DNA of 64,000 nt from Ruminococcus sp. UNK.MGS-30 (GTDB taxonomy: Bacteria; Bacillota; Clostridia; Oscillospirales; Ruminococcaceae): assembly GCA_000980705.1 (NCBI GenBank), contig LBCK01000002.1, positions 186,001-250,000 of the forward strand, read 5' to 3'. The notes beneath the pieces were generated by a model, which saw only the letters and a program-made list of their open reading frames with translations, did not search any database and was not told the DNA's origin. Below, in pieces: positions 18,965 to 26,914 of this stretch. The number at the start of each line of letters is the position of its first letter. Positions within the stretch are counted from its first letter, which is position 1. Made by a program: the position numbers and the translations under genes.

Positions 18965-19774
18965 ATGAAGAGAACAGGAAAACGCTGCATGGCAGCACTG
19001 ACCGCAGCCGTTATGGCTGCACTGGCACTTCCGGCAGGGAGCGCATTCGCAGACGACAGCTATCTCATTTCGCCCAGCGGCTATTTGCAGGATCGTACCG
19101 GCACGCTCACCATGACAGTTTCCGGCGAGCGTGAGGTGCAGGTGAAAATTGAAAAGGATACGCCGGACGGTATCATTCTGTACTACGACACCACGCTGTA
19201 CGATGACGGAACGTATGAGTTCCTGCTGGACAGCTGCGAATACAATATCAGCACCGGCGAGTATGATTCTTCCTTTACAGTCACGGTACAGGACAAGTCG
19301 GATAGCCTGGCGTGCTATACCCAGAAAAATATGGTGGTTGTAGACCCGGGCTTTACCACCGATGCGTCATCCAGTGCGTATCTGTGGAACGTCACCCTGG
19401 AAGAGGGCGAGACCGGACAGGCGAGCGCCGATGTGACAGACGCAGCGCTCCGGGAGGACGGTGTCTGGTATGGTGAATCCAGCGTGAATCTCCAGTATGT
19501 GCCGTATGTACTGGGCGATGTGAACAGCGACGGCAGCGTAGACACCAGCGACATCTTTGAATCCATGTACTACGTGGCAAGAAAGGCAGTGGGCTATACC
19601 GATGTCCGCTTTACCGGAGACGCATCCTCTGCGGCGGAGAAATACGCATTTGCCGCCGCAGACGTGGACGAGAGCGGCGTGATCGACAGCACGGATATCT
19701 ATTACATGATGTACTACATCGCTCTGAACGGCGCCGGCATCCACCAGGGCTGGGATGAGATTCTGGCGAAGTAA
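18965..19774 (+). CDS. secreted dockerin-containing protein
   Basis: 269 aa. A signal peptide (about 1-29, AGSAFA cleavage) is followed by a beta-rich region (30-175) that I do not recognise, and a type I dockerin (about 183-269). The dockerin has two Ca-binding repeats, GDVNSDGSVDTSDIFESMYY and ADVDESGVIDSTDIYYMMYY, separated by an unusually long linker. It should dock to a cohesin scaffold, so it is a cellulosome-type component of unknown activity. It lies 15 bases after the transglutaminase-like gene, with GCGGAGG as SD. Confidence 0.85.
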   Translation: MKRTGKRCMAALTAAVMAALALPAGSAFADDSYLISPSGYLQDRTGTLTMTVSGEREVQVKIEKDTPDGIILYYDTTLYDDGTYEFLLDSCEYNISTGEYDSSFTVTVQDKSDSLACYTQKNMVVVDPGFTTDASSSAYLWNVTLEEGETGQASADVTDAALREDGVWYGESSVNLQYVPYVLGDVNSDGSVDTSDIFESMYYVARKAVGYTDVRFTGDASSAAEKYAFAAADVDESGVIDSTDIYYMMYYIALNGAGIHQGWDEILAK

Positions 19775-19820
19775 AGCAAATCAATAAAGGATAGAAGTTG
19801 GGCGTATCGTTTTAGATATG

Positions 19821-19923
19821 ATCCCCCTGTCAGCTTACGCTGACATCCCCCTTTTCAAGGGGGACATAATAAGCCTCCCTTGAAAAGGGAGGTGGATGCT
19901 CCGTAAGGAGCAGACGGAGGGAT
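19821..19923. repeat. two oppositely oriented palindromic repeats
   Basis: 19821-19865 reads in reverse orientation (CCCCTGTCAGC, then CCCCCTTTTCAAGGGGG). 19872-19923 reads forward (GCCTCCCTTGAAAAGGGAGG, then GCTCCGTAAGGAGC and GACGGAGGGATT). The rest of the 359 bp gap holds the SPFH promoter. Confidence 0.8.
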
Positions 19924-20008
19924 TATTTTCTGTCAGCTTATGATGATGCCCACGATTCAAAGCAAACTTCCCTAAAAATCGACCTGCATGGCAGCAGCAC
20001 CGCATTTC

Positions 20009-20083
20009 TTGACAAAAATTACCCTTTCATGCTATAATACAGGCAGCACAGCGGAGCGGATTCCGCTTTGCTGCTTGTTTTTT
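20009..20083 (+). promoter_or_regulatory. SPFH gene promoter followed at once by a terminator-like hairpin
   Basis: TTGACA (20009-20014), 18 bp, extended -10 TGCTATAAT (20033-20038). A stem-loop then begins at about the transcription start (20043-20074: GCAGCA/TGCTGC plus AGCGGA/TCCGCT), followed by TTGTTTTTT. This could be an attenuator or a 5'-end stabiliser of the mRNA. Confidence 0.65.
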
Positions 20084-20133
20084 ATATTGCCGCAGAAACG
20101 GGTTCTGACGGCAGACACAGAAAGGAAACTGTT

Positions 20134-21006
20134 ATGAAAAATGCAAAAATGCGAACCGGTATCATTTTGGGCGTGATCGTTCTCCTGGTGCTGATCGTGG
20201 GCGCCGGTGCAGTCACCGTTGTCCCGGCAGGACACACCGGCGTGGTCGTCACTATGGGAAAGGTCTCCGACCGTGTGCTGGATGAGGGAATGCACTTCAA
20301 GATGCCCTTTGTACAGCAGGTGGTCATGATGAACAACAAGATCCAGAAAACGGAGATCGACTCCAACGGCGTGTCCAAGGATCTGCAAACCGTCTCCAGC
20401 GGCGTTGCCATCAACTATCACATCAATAAGGACGATTCCGCTGTGATCTACCGCACCATCGGCGAGGGCTACGCAGACACTGTTTTGCAGCCGGCGATCC
20501 AGGAATCCATGAAAGCCATCACGGCGCAGTATACCGCCGAGGAACTGATTACCAAGCGCTCTGCCGTGGGCGAGGAGATCGGCGCAACACTGGCGGAAAA
20601 GGTGCAGGAATACGGCATTTTGATTGATAAGTTCAACATCATCAATTTTGACTTCTCTGCGGAGTTCAACGACGCCATCGAGCAGAAACAGGTGGCAGAG
20701 CAGAACAAGCTCCGTGCCGAGACCGAAAAGGAACAGAAGATCATTGAGGCACAGGCGGATGCGGAGCAAAAGGTCATCGCCGCCAAGGCAGAGGCGGACG
20801 CCATCCGGCAGAAAGCCGAGGCAGAGGCAGACGCCAACGAGAAGATCAACGCATCGCTGAATGAGAACGTGCTGAAATACCAGCAGATCGAAAAGTGGAA
20901 CGGGGAATACCCCAACGTGGTATCTTCGGACTCTTCCATCCTGGTGGGTGTGTCGTCCGGCGATGACACAGCGGCTGCGGCAGATGCTGCGAATTCCGCA
21001 AACTAA
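20134..21006 (+). CDS. SPFH/prohibitin-family membrane protein
   Basis: 290 aa from ATG 20134 (AAAGGAAA upstream). It has an N-terminal membrane segment (about 8-28) and an SPFH domain (about 29-190: VPAGHTGVVVTMGKV, EGMHFKMPFVQQV, VSSGVAINYHI, IQESMKAITAQYTAEEL). A Glu/Ala/Lys-rich coiled coil (about 192-250) and a short Asp/Ala tail follow. Such proteins oligomerise into membrane microdomain scaffolds and often work with membrane proteases. No partner such as NfeD or HflK/C is adjacent, so the function is not resolved. A NERD gene follows. Confidence 0.88.
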   Translation: MKNAKMRTGIILGVIVLLVLIVGAGAVTVVPAGHTGVVVTMGKVSDRVLDEGMHFKMPFVQQVVMMNNKIQKTEIDSNGVSKDLQTVSSGVAINYHINKDDSAVIYRTIGEGYADTVLQPAIQESMKAITAQYTAEELITKRSAVGEEIGATLAEKVQEYGILIDKFNIINFDFSAEFNDAIEQKQVAEQNKLRAETEKEQKIIEAQADAEQKVIAAKAEADAIRQKAEAEADANEKINASLNENVLKYQQIEKWNGEYPNVVSSDSSILVGVSSGDDTAAAADAANSAN

Positions 21007-21091
21007 AACAGCGTACCACAATTGCAGTCAACCAGAAACCGTGCGGCAGCTATCCCTGCCGCCGTTTCGTTTTCAGAAGAGGAGAACCGCC

Positions 21092-21802
21092 ATGAGAAAA
21101 CCGCTGACTTCCGGACAAAAGGGCGCACAGGGCGAAAAGCAGGTTGCCCGGCATCTGCGCTGGCTCAGCAAAAAGCAGTACATCGTGCTGTCCGATCTGA
21201 TGCTATTGCAGGGCAGGCGGCTCACCCAGATCGACCACGTGGTGGTGTCGGTCTATGGCATATTCGTCATCGAGACCAAAAACTATCACGGCACCATCAC
21301 CGGGACGGAACGCAAGGAGTTCTGGACGCAGGAGCGGCACGGAAAGCGGTATAATTTCCGCAGCCCGTTCCGGCAGAACTATGCCCACATCCGGGCGCTG
21401 ATGCAGCTGCTGGGTCTGGACGAGGACTGCTTTTTCTCCATTGCGGCGTTTGCAGATGATGCGGTGCTGGCGGTGGAGCAGGAGGAGGACAGCGTGGAAC
21501 AGCTGGTGCATTTCCGGGAAGTCCGGCGCACCATTCGCCGTCAGCGGCAGATGCTGCTGGCATGGGACGATGTGCGCTATTATGCCGGGACGATTCTCTG
21601 CGCCAATCTGGACACGCCCCAGGCGAGACAGACGCACCTGGAACAGATCGACAACGAGATCGCCTACCGGAACTTTGCCCTGCGGAACGGCTTGTGTCCA
21701 CGCTGCGGCGGAAAGCTGGTGCTGCGCCACGGCACATACGGCGATTTCTACGGGTGCAGCAATTATCCGGCGTGCCGCTACACCCTGGAAAACGAGGCAT
21801 AA
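21092..21802 (+). CDS. NERD-domain protein with topoisomerase-type zinc finger
   Basis: 236 aa from ATG 21092 (GAAGAGGAG SD). The NERD (nuclease-related) domain spans about 5-125 and has the DHVVVSVYGIFVIETKNYHG core, which resembles the D...ExK nuclease site. A C4 zinc ribbon at the C-terminus (CPRCGG ... FYGCSNYPAC) is like those on topoisomerase I. It probably binds or cuts nucleic acid in the cytosol, but no activity is proven for this architecture. It follows the SPFH gene by 85 bases and may be co-transcribed. Confidence 0.85.
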   Translation: MRKPLTSGQKGAQGEKQVARHLRWLSKKQYIVLSDLMLLQGRRLTQIDHVVVSVYGIFVIETKNYHGTITGTERKEFWTQERHGKRYNFRSPFRQNYAHIRALMQLLGLDEDCFFSIAAFADDAVLAVEQEEDSVEQLVHFREVRRTIRRQRQMLLAWDDVRYYAGTILCANLDTPQARQTHLEQIDNEIAYRNFALRNGLCPRCGGKLVLRHGTYGDFYGCSNYPACRYTLENEA

Positions 21803-21921
21803 GACAGCATCGCATTCCGCAAAAATGGGAATGCACACGTCCAACTTTTTACATTCATTTGAATTGCGTACAGAAGAAAACAAAGTAGTTCTTTTCTTCG
21901 AAATGAAATATGAAAAAACTC

Positions 21922-21950
21922 TTGCTTTTTCAAGTCGAATGTGCTATACT
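21922..21950 (+). promoter_or_regulatory. promoter of the GGDEF gene
   Basis: TTGCTT (21922-21927), 17 bp, extended -10 TGCTATACT (TATACT 21945-21950). The leader is about 200 nt. It contains a CCGTCC/GGACGG stem (near 22100-22134) and a copy of the ACACCGCATAAAG motif (22051-22063). No c-di-GMP riboswitch consensus was seen in it. Confidence 0.65.
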
Positions 21951-22157
21951 ACAAAAGTACACAAATCGTATCTTATATATGCTATCAAACGTGTCCGGCA
22001 TTCCGGCGTATGCAGGCGGAAGGTCGGCGCAGCGTTTTTTTACTAAGGAGACACCGCATAAAGGCTTTGCACAGGATATGCCTGCAGTGTTTCCATGGAT
22101 GCCGTCCGGTCTGTGGGCAGACAGGGACGGCGGCAATGTTCGCAGAGGAGAAGAATC

Positions 22158-24437
22158 ATGACGAAACAAAAACGGCTCCAGATCGGTCTGATGATACACC
22201 ATCTGGAAAATGAATATGCAAGCGAGATACTGAAAGGTGCGATCGCTGCTGCGGAAGAACTGGACATCAATCTGATCCTGCTGCCCGGCAGGGGAATCAA
22301 TGCCGTAGAAGATGATGAGAAGTATTCGATCTATGATTATCAGTACAATGTGATCTACAACTATGTTTCCACCGCCAACTTGGACGGACTGCTGGTCTCT
22401 GTGGGAACGGTCGGCTCGTATATCAGCCGGGACGAAATGCGCAAGTTCCTGCATTCCTACGATCCGCTGCCGCTGTTGACCATGGAAGTGGAATTTCCCG
22501 GCTATCCCTGCATCCGGTTCAACACGGACGGGATGAAGCTGGCGGTAGAGCATCTGATCCAGCGCCACGGCTGCCGGAAGATCGGCTATGTTTCCGGCCC
22601 GATGGGAAACCAGGACGCCATGGACCGGCTGCACTGCTACCGCACGGCGCTGGAGGCGAACCACATTCCCTACGACTGCACCAAGGTGGTCTACGGCAAC
22701 TTCTCCGAATCCTCGGAAGAGGTGGTTCGGGAACTGCTGGATATGCACCCCGACCTGGAGGCAATCTGCTTTGCCAACGATAAAATGTGCATCGGCGGCT
22801 ATAACGTGTTCCAGGAGCGTGGAATGCGTGTGGGCAAGGATATCCTGGTCACCGGATTTGACGATTCTGAGGTGGCGACCAGTCTGAAACCCATGCTGAC
22901 CACCGTCCGCACCAACATCAGCAGTATGGGCTATCAGTCCGTGCGGGAAATGGTGCGGCTGCTCCAGACCGGTCATGCGGAAAGCAAGACCCTGGATGCC
23001 CGTCTGATCGTCCGGGAGTCCTGCGATCTGACCACGGAACAGATTCAGGAGATGGCGGAAAACTGCGCCGCAGAAGAGATCGTCAACATGATCTTCAACA
23101 AGTACATCGGTGACCTGGAAACCGTTGCAAAGACCAAGTTTATTGAAGATGTCTGGACGCTGGTACGGGAAGAGTTCCAGACGATATGCAGCCGGCAGAT
23201 CTTGGATATACCGTGGTTCCGTCAGCAGCTGGCACAGCTGTTCGACCGCACAGATGTGATCCCGGTGCAGGTGCCGCTGCTGAAAAAGATCGTGACCTAT
23301 GCCAGAGACCTGGCGACACAGATCTGTCAGCATGACAAAGAAAACCGGCTTGCGGTGGAACAGCTCCACGAAATGTTCCTGGATCATCTGCTGGACTACA
23401 GTATGCAGCAGCAGTATCTGCTCCGCACCAATCTGACCTACAGCAATTTCCTTATCAGCAATATCAACAAGGATATGATGATAAACAGCAACGACGAGGA
23501 AAAAAGCTTTTTCTCCATCGTCAAGAATCTGTATCGGGTCAACTTTAAGAGCAGTTATATCTACGTGTTCAACCAGCCGGTGGTACACTATCAGTATGAA
23601 GAGTGGATCATGCCGGAGAATCTCTATCTGAAGTCCTATCACATCGGACAGAAGCTCAAGCGTGTCGAGCCGCCGGAACAGCAGATCTCCGTATACCACT
23701 GCATCGCCAACCGCTATATGCCCAGAGACAGACGGTATACCTTTGTGATGGTGCCGCTTTTCTCCAATGAGGAGCAGTACGGTCTGTTTATCTGCGAGCT
23801 GGATTATAACCACTTCTCCCAGATCTATTCCGTAGCGCCCCAGATCTGCTCCGCCATCAAAATGACCCGTCTGGTCAAGGAGCTGGAGGGCAATCTGGAA
23901 GAGGCACGGTTCGACAACCGCCGGCTGAAACTGATCTCCGACTCCGACGAACTGACCGGCGTATACAACCGCCGTGGATTCTACCGGATGTCCAATATGC
24001 TGCTGGAGAGTCCGGAATCTGCCGGAAAATCCTGTGTGCTGATCCTGGCTGACCTGGATAATCTGAAGATCATCAACGACACCTTCGGACATGACGGCGG
24101 CGACCACGCACTGAAAACCTGTGTGCAGTATCTGACTTCCGCTGTGCCGTTGCTAGATGCCATCGGCAGAGTGGGCGGCGATGAGTTTGCCGGATTCGCC
24201 GTGGTAGAGGATGCCGAACAGGCAGGGCAGCAGATCTACGACAGCATCAAAAAGGCTGCCAAGGTGTACAACGAGACCAGCGATATTCCCTATAACATCA
24301 CGCTGAGCGTGGGCGTTTATACCATGCCCTGCAAGGTTGGGGAACAGATCCAGAACTACGTGAAGTTCGCCGATCAGAAATTGTACCAGGACAAGAAAAA
24401 CAAAAACCGTGTTGTCATCAAGCCGGAACAGAACTGA
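22158..24437 (+). CDS. cytosolic sugar-binding-protein-like sensor fused to a GGDEF domain
   Basis: 759 aa from ATG 22158. Residues about 5-290 resemble the periplasmic-binding-protein core of LacI-type regulators (IGLMIHHLENEYASEILKGA, CRKIGYVSGP, FANDKMCIGGYNV, VTGFDDSEVAT), but there is no helix-turn-helix and no signal peptide. A middle region (about 300-590) is possibly GAF-like. A GGDEF domain (about 595-755) has an intact GGDEF at 673-677 and a DELTGVYNRRGF start. It should make c-di-GMP in response to a small ligand, perhaps a sugar. I see no RxxD inhibitory site before GGDEF. Confidence 0.85.
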   Translation: MTKQKRLQIGLMIHHLENEYASEILKGAIAAAEELDINLILLPGRGINAVEDDEKYSIYDYQYNVIYNYVSTANLDGLLVSVGTVGSYISRDEMRKFLHSYDPLPLLTMEVEFPGYPCIRFNTDGMKLAVEHLIQRHGCRKIGYVSGPMGNQDAMDRLHCYRTALEANHIPYDCTKVVYGNFSESSEEVVRELLDMHPDLEAICFANDKMCIGGYNVFQERGMRVGKDILVTGFDDSEVATSLKPMLTTVRTNISSMGYQSVREMVRLLQTGHAESKTLDARLIVRESCDLTTEQIQEMAENCAAEEIVNMIFNKYIGDLETVAKTKFIEDVWTLVREEFQTICSRQILDIPWFRQQLAQLFDRTDVIPVQVPLLKKIVTYARDLATQICQHDKENRLAVEQLHEMFLDHLLDYSMQQQYLLRTNLTYSNFLISNINKDMMINSNDEEKSFFSIVKNLYRVNFKSSYIYVFNQPVVHYQYEEWIMPENLYLKSYHIGQKLKRVEPPEQQISVYHCIANRYMPRDRRYTFVMVPLFSNEEQYGLFICELDYNHFSQIYSVAPQICSAIKMTRLVKELEGNLEEARFDNRRLKLISDSDELTGVYNRRGFYRMSNMLLESPESAGKSCVLILADLDNLKIINDTFGHDGGDHALKTCVQYLTSAVPLLDAIGRVGGDEFAGFAVVEDAEQAGQQIYDSIKKAAKVYNETSDIPYNITLSVGVYTMPCKVGEQIQNYVKFADQKLYQDKKNKNRVVIKPEQN

Positions 24438-24489
24438 TTTTTATGAAAAAGCCATACCGCTATGTCTTATGCTGATGTATCAGCATGAG

Positions 24490-24594
24490 AATCCCTTCGG
24501 CACTGTGTGCCACCTGTCGTTCGTTTTGTCCCCCTTGAAAAGGCGCCCGTAGGGTGTGCCTTGTGCTGGGATGTCCCGGAGGGACAGGGGGATT
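24490..24594. repeat. palindromic repeat, long version (copy A)
   Basis: Contains GTCCCCCTTGAAAAGG, GCGCCCGTAGGGTGTGCC, and GATGTCCCGGAGGGACAGGG. 24526-24594 differs from 25354-25422 by a single base that I can see. The two copies lie in the same orientation on either side of rrf2. Confidence 0.85.
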
Positions 24595-24607
24595 AGAATA
24601 GTCAAAC

Positions 24608-24645
24608 GCCCACATCGGAAAATACATCCGGTGTGGGCATTTTTT
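24608..24645 (+). terminator. terminator after the GGDEF gene
   Basis: GCCCACA/TGTGGGC with inner CGGA/TCCG, followed by ATTTTTT. A closely similar hairpin follows the repeat at 40385, so repeat and terminator may travel together. Confidence 0.8.
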
Positions 24646-24690
24646 CGTATTCGTTTTGAAAGGGTCGTTCCTGTTGTATTGCCTTTTTGG

Positions 24691-25125
24691 TCAGATGCAG
24701 TAATCGTCGCCGCTGCCCGGACCGCTGTCCAAGATATCCTGTAAGGTGATGCTGTCCAGATAGCGGTTTATCACGTGATACAGCCCTTCCCAGACGGAGA
24801 TGGTGAGACACTGCTCTGCCCGTGGACAGTCCACCTCGCCGGACTGTAAGCACGCCACCGGCGCAAGGTCGCCCTCGGTGATGCGGAGAATTTCGCCTAC
24901 GGTATAATCGCCGGGGTCTTTCGCCAGCCGGTAACCGCCCTGATAGCCCCGGTTGGTGCGGAGCAGGTTGGATTTGTTCAGTAACGGGACGATCTGCTCC
25001 AGATATTTTTTGGAGACCTCCTGCCGCTGGGCGATGTCCTTGAGGGAAACATAGCCGTCACCCTGGTTCTGCGCCAGATCCAGCAGCATTCGGAGCGCAT
25101 AACGCCCTTTGGTCGAGATTTTCAT
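24691..25125 (-). CDS. Rrf2-family regulator, IscR-like
   Basis: 144 aa. An N-terminal winged helix (MKISTKGRYALRMLLDLA, then EVSKKYLEQIVPLL and NRGYQGGYRL) is followed by three Cys (92, 100, 106; ACLQSGEVDCPRAEQC) spaced as in Fe-S-binding Rrf2 proteins. It probably senses Fe-S or cysteine status and represses its own promoter, which carries an inverted repeat. Clostridial iscR genes usually lead iscS-iscU-mnmA. Here only mnmA is near, upstream on the same strand, with no iscS/iscU in the window. CymR-like function is an alternative. Confidence 0.88.
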   Translation of the reverse strand: MKISTKGRYALRMLLDLAQNQGDGYVSLKDIAQRQEVSKKYLEQIVPLLNKSNLLRTNRGYQGGYRLAKDPGDYTVGEILRITEGDLAPVACLQSGEVDCPRAEQCLTISVWEGLYHVINRYLDSITLQDILDSGPGSGDDYCI

Positions 25126-25141
25126 ATAAGCTCCTTTCCGG

Positions 25142-25207
25142 ACAGGAAATTTCCTGTTTTGCGTATGCTGATTATCCTATTATACCATAGGTTTTATAGG
25201 TTTTCAA
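25142..25207 (-). promoter_or_regulatory. rrf2 promoter with probable operator
   Basis: Minus strand TTGAAA (25202-25207), 17 bp, TATAAT (25179-25184). CCTAT-N6-ATAGG overlaps the -10 and is a candidate Rrf2 binding site. In the leader ACAGGAAATTTCCTGT (25142-25157) is a perfect 16 bp palindrome. Confidence 0.7.
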
Positions 25208-25297
25208 GTGGAAATTGTTACGGCGTTATGCAAATCAGTCTTTAAGAAGATTTTTCTAAAAGGCACCTATAACTGGGATATTAGTGGCATGAGAATG

Positions 25298-25422
25298 ATC
25301 CCTCCGGCACTTCGTGCCACCTTCCTTTTCAAGGGAGGCTTATTTTTTTACCATGTCCCCCTTGAAAAGGCGCCCGTAGGGTGTGCCTTGTGCTGGGATG
25401 TCCCGAAGGGACAGGGGGATTA
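25298..25422. repeat. palindromic repeats, including long version (copy B)
   Basis: CCCTCCGGCACTTCGTGCC and CCTTTTCAAGGGAGG (25298-25340), then the 69 bp unit 25354-25422 nearly identical to copy A. The remainder of the 375 bp gap 25126-25500 holds the rrf2 promoter and no gene. Confidence 0.85.
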
Positions 25423-25500
25423 TAACTCAAATGACAATATTGAATCCAAAATACATTCTTAAAAATTGATTTGCACGGCAGCACCGCACCAAAACAGCCC

Positions 25501-26586
25501 TTATTCCTTTTCAGCGCCGGTGATTCTGCCGCCGCCGACTACCACATCGCCGTCATAGAGAACGACTGCCTGCCCGCAGGTGATGGCACGCTGGGGTTCG
25601 TCGAATTCCACGTGGAGCGTGCCGTCCGGTGTCATCCATGCGGTGGCAGGCTGTGCCGGGTGGCGGTAGCGGATCTTCGCCTGGACACGAACCGGCTCTT
25701 CCAGGCTGTCGCAGGAGATGAGGTTGACATCCGATGCGGTAAGCTTTCGGGAAAACAGGTTCTCGCTGTAGCCCAGGGTGACGGTGTTGTCTGCCGGACA
25801 GATGTCACAGACGTACAGCGGATGGGGCGCAGAGATGCCCAGACCCTTTCGCTGCCCGATGGTGTAGTGAATCACGCCACGGTGTGTGCCGATCCGTTTG
25901 CCCTCCGGGTCGAGAAAGTCGCCGGTCTCCGGAACTTTTCCCGTGTACCGCTCAATGAATCCGGCATAGTCCCCGTCCGGCACAAAGCAGATGTCCTGGC
26001 TGTCCGGCTTGTCCGCATTGAGAAAGCCGTGTTCCTCGGCGATCTCACGCACCCGGTGCTTGGAAAGTTCGCCCACCGGGAACTGGGTGTGCGCCAGCTG
26101 TTCCTGGGTCAGATTGTACAGCACATAGCTCTGATCCTTGCTGCCGTCCAGCCCCTTTTTCAGCAGATAGCGCCCGGAAGTTTCGTCGTATGCCACCCGG
26201 GCATAGTGTCCGGTGACAATGGTGTCCATCTGCATTTCCTGCATCCGGAGATAGAGCTTTTCAAATTTCAGATAGCGGTTGCAGTCGATGCAGGGGTTGG
26301 GCGTCCAGCCGTTTTCATAGGCGTGGACAAACCGGTCCATGACCTCTTTTTCGAAGTTTGCCGTAAAGTTGAAAACATAGTAGGGCATATGCAGACGATA
26401 CGCCACGCTCCGTGCGTCCTCCACATCGTCCAGGGAGCAGCAGGTCTTTTCCCGCTTGACCCCTGCCTGTTCGTTCTCGAACAGTTTCATGGTCGCACCG
26501 ACGCATTCATAGCCTTTTTGCTGCATCAGAAGCGCCGCAACGGAACTGTCTACGCCGCCGCTCATGGCAATCAGAGCCTTTTTCAT
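25501..26586 (-). CDS. mnmA: tRNA-specific 2-thiouridylase
   Basis: 361 aa. It thiolates U34 of tRNA-Lys, -Glu and -Gln using ATP and a persulfide from a cysteine desulfurase. The PP-loop is SGGVDSS (9-15). The catalytic-Cys region is NPCIDCNR (Cys99, Cys102). The second reactive Cys lies in DSQDICFV, followed by the typical GTHRGVIHYTIGQRKGLGI. The mRNA has a leader of about 190 nt filled by a large palindrome. The Rrf2 regulator gene lies downstream after a repeat. Confidence 0.96.
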   Translation of the reverse strand: MKKALIAMSGGVDSSVAALLMQQKGYECVGATMKLFENEQAGVKREKTCCSLDDVEDARSVAYRLHMPYYVFNFTANFEKEVMDRFVHAYENGWTPNPCIDCNRYLKFEKLYLRMQEMQMDTIVTGHYARVAYDETSGRYLLKKGLDGSKDQSYVLYNLTQEQLAHTQFPVGELSKHRVREIAEEHGFLNADKPDSQDICFVPDGDYAGFIERYTGKVPETGDFLDPEGKRIGTHRGVIHYTIGQRKGLGISAPHPLYVCDICPADNTVTLGYSENLFSRKLTASDVNLISCDSLEEPVRVQAKIRYRHPAQPATAWMTPDGTLHVEFDEPQRAITCGQAVVLYDGDVVVGGGRITGAEKE

Positions 26587-26609
26587 ACAATCACCTTTTT
26601 CCTGGAGTT

Positions 26610-26772
26610 AGAACTTGTCTTCATAAGCATATACACGTGTCTTTTCGGCAAATTTTGCTGCATACTGCGGAAAAAATACTTGCCGGGCGGCAGCCCGCCT
26701 GCGTATTTTTTTCTTGTCTGCAACAAAATTATGCTCGAAAATCCGCATATATTTCTTGTGAAGACAAGTTCT
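26610..26772. repeat. 163 bp MITE-like palindromic element in the mnmA leader
   Basis: The outer 14 bp are perfect inverted repeats, AGAACTTGTCTTCA (26610-26623) and TGAAGACAAGTTCT (26759-26772). The interior continues as an imperfect inverted repeat down to a GGGCGG...CCGCCC-like centre, with shared blocks TTTTCG, ATTTTG and AAAAAATAC. It contains no ORF. Terminal inverted repeats and full-length folding suggest a miniature inverted-repeat element. It lies between the mnmA promoter and start codon, so it would be transcribed as a long hairpin. Confidence 0.7.
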
Positions 26773-26783
26773 TATTATATATC

Positions 26784-26812
26784 AGTATAAACGAGAATCG
26801 TGGAAAAGTCAA
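26784..26812 (-). promoter_or_regulatory. mnmA promoter
   Basis: Minus strand TTGACT (26807-26812), 17 bp, TATACT (26784-26789). Confidence 0.7.
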
Positions 26813-26843
26813 GGAAATGTGGAAAATCATCCGGCGGCAGCAT

Positions 26844-26871
26844 TTGACATTTTCCGGAAAAGTGCTATACT
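26844..26871 (+). promoter_or_regulatory. promoter of the anion permease gene
   Basis: TTGACA (26844-26849), 16 bp, extended -10 TGCTATACT (26866-26871). It is divergent from the mnmA promoter. Confidence 0.7.
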
Positions 26872-26914
26872 GGAAACAATGCGGAAAATCACGGGAACAA
26901 AGGAGAATGTATCA

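Noticed and set aside
21951-22157. c-di-GMP riboswitch upstream of the GGDEF gene
   Set aside because: The leader lacks the GEMM-type consensus blocks; only a simple CCGTCC/GGACGG hairpin was seen.
21930-24107. 725-codon minus-strand ORF
   Set aside because: Antisense shadow of the GGDEF gene, without start signals or recognisable domains.
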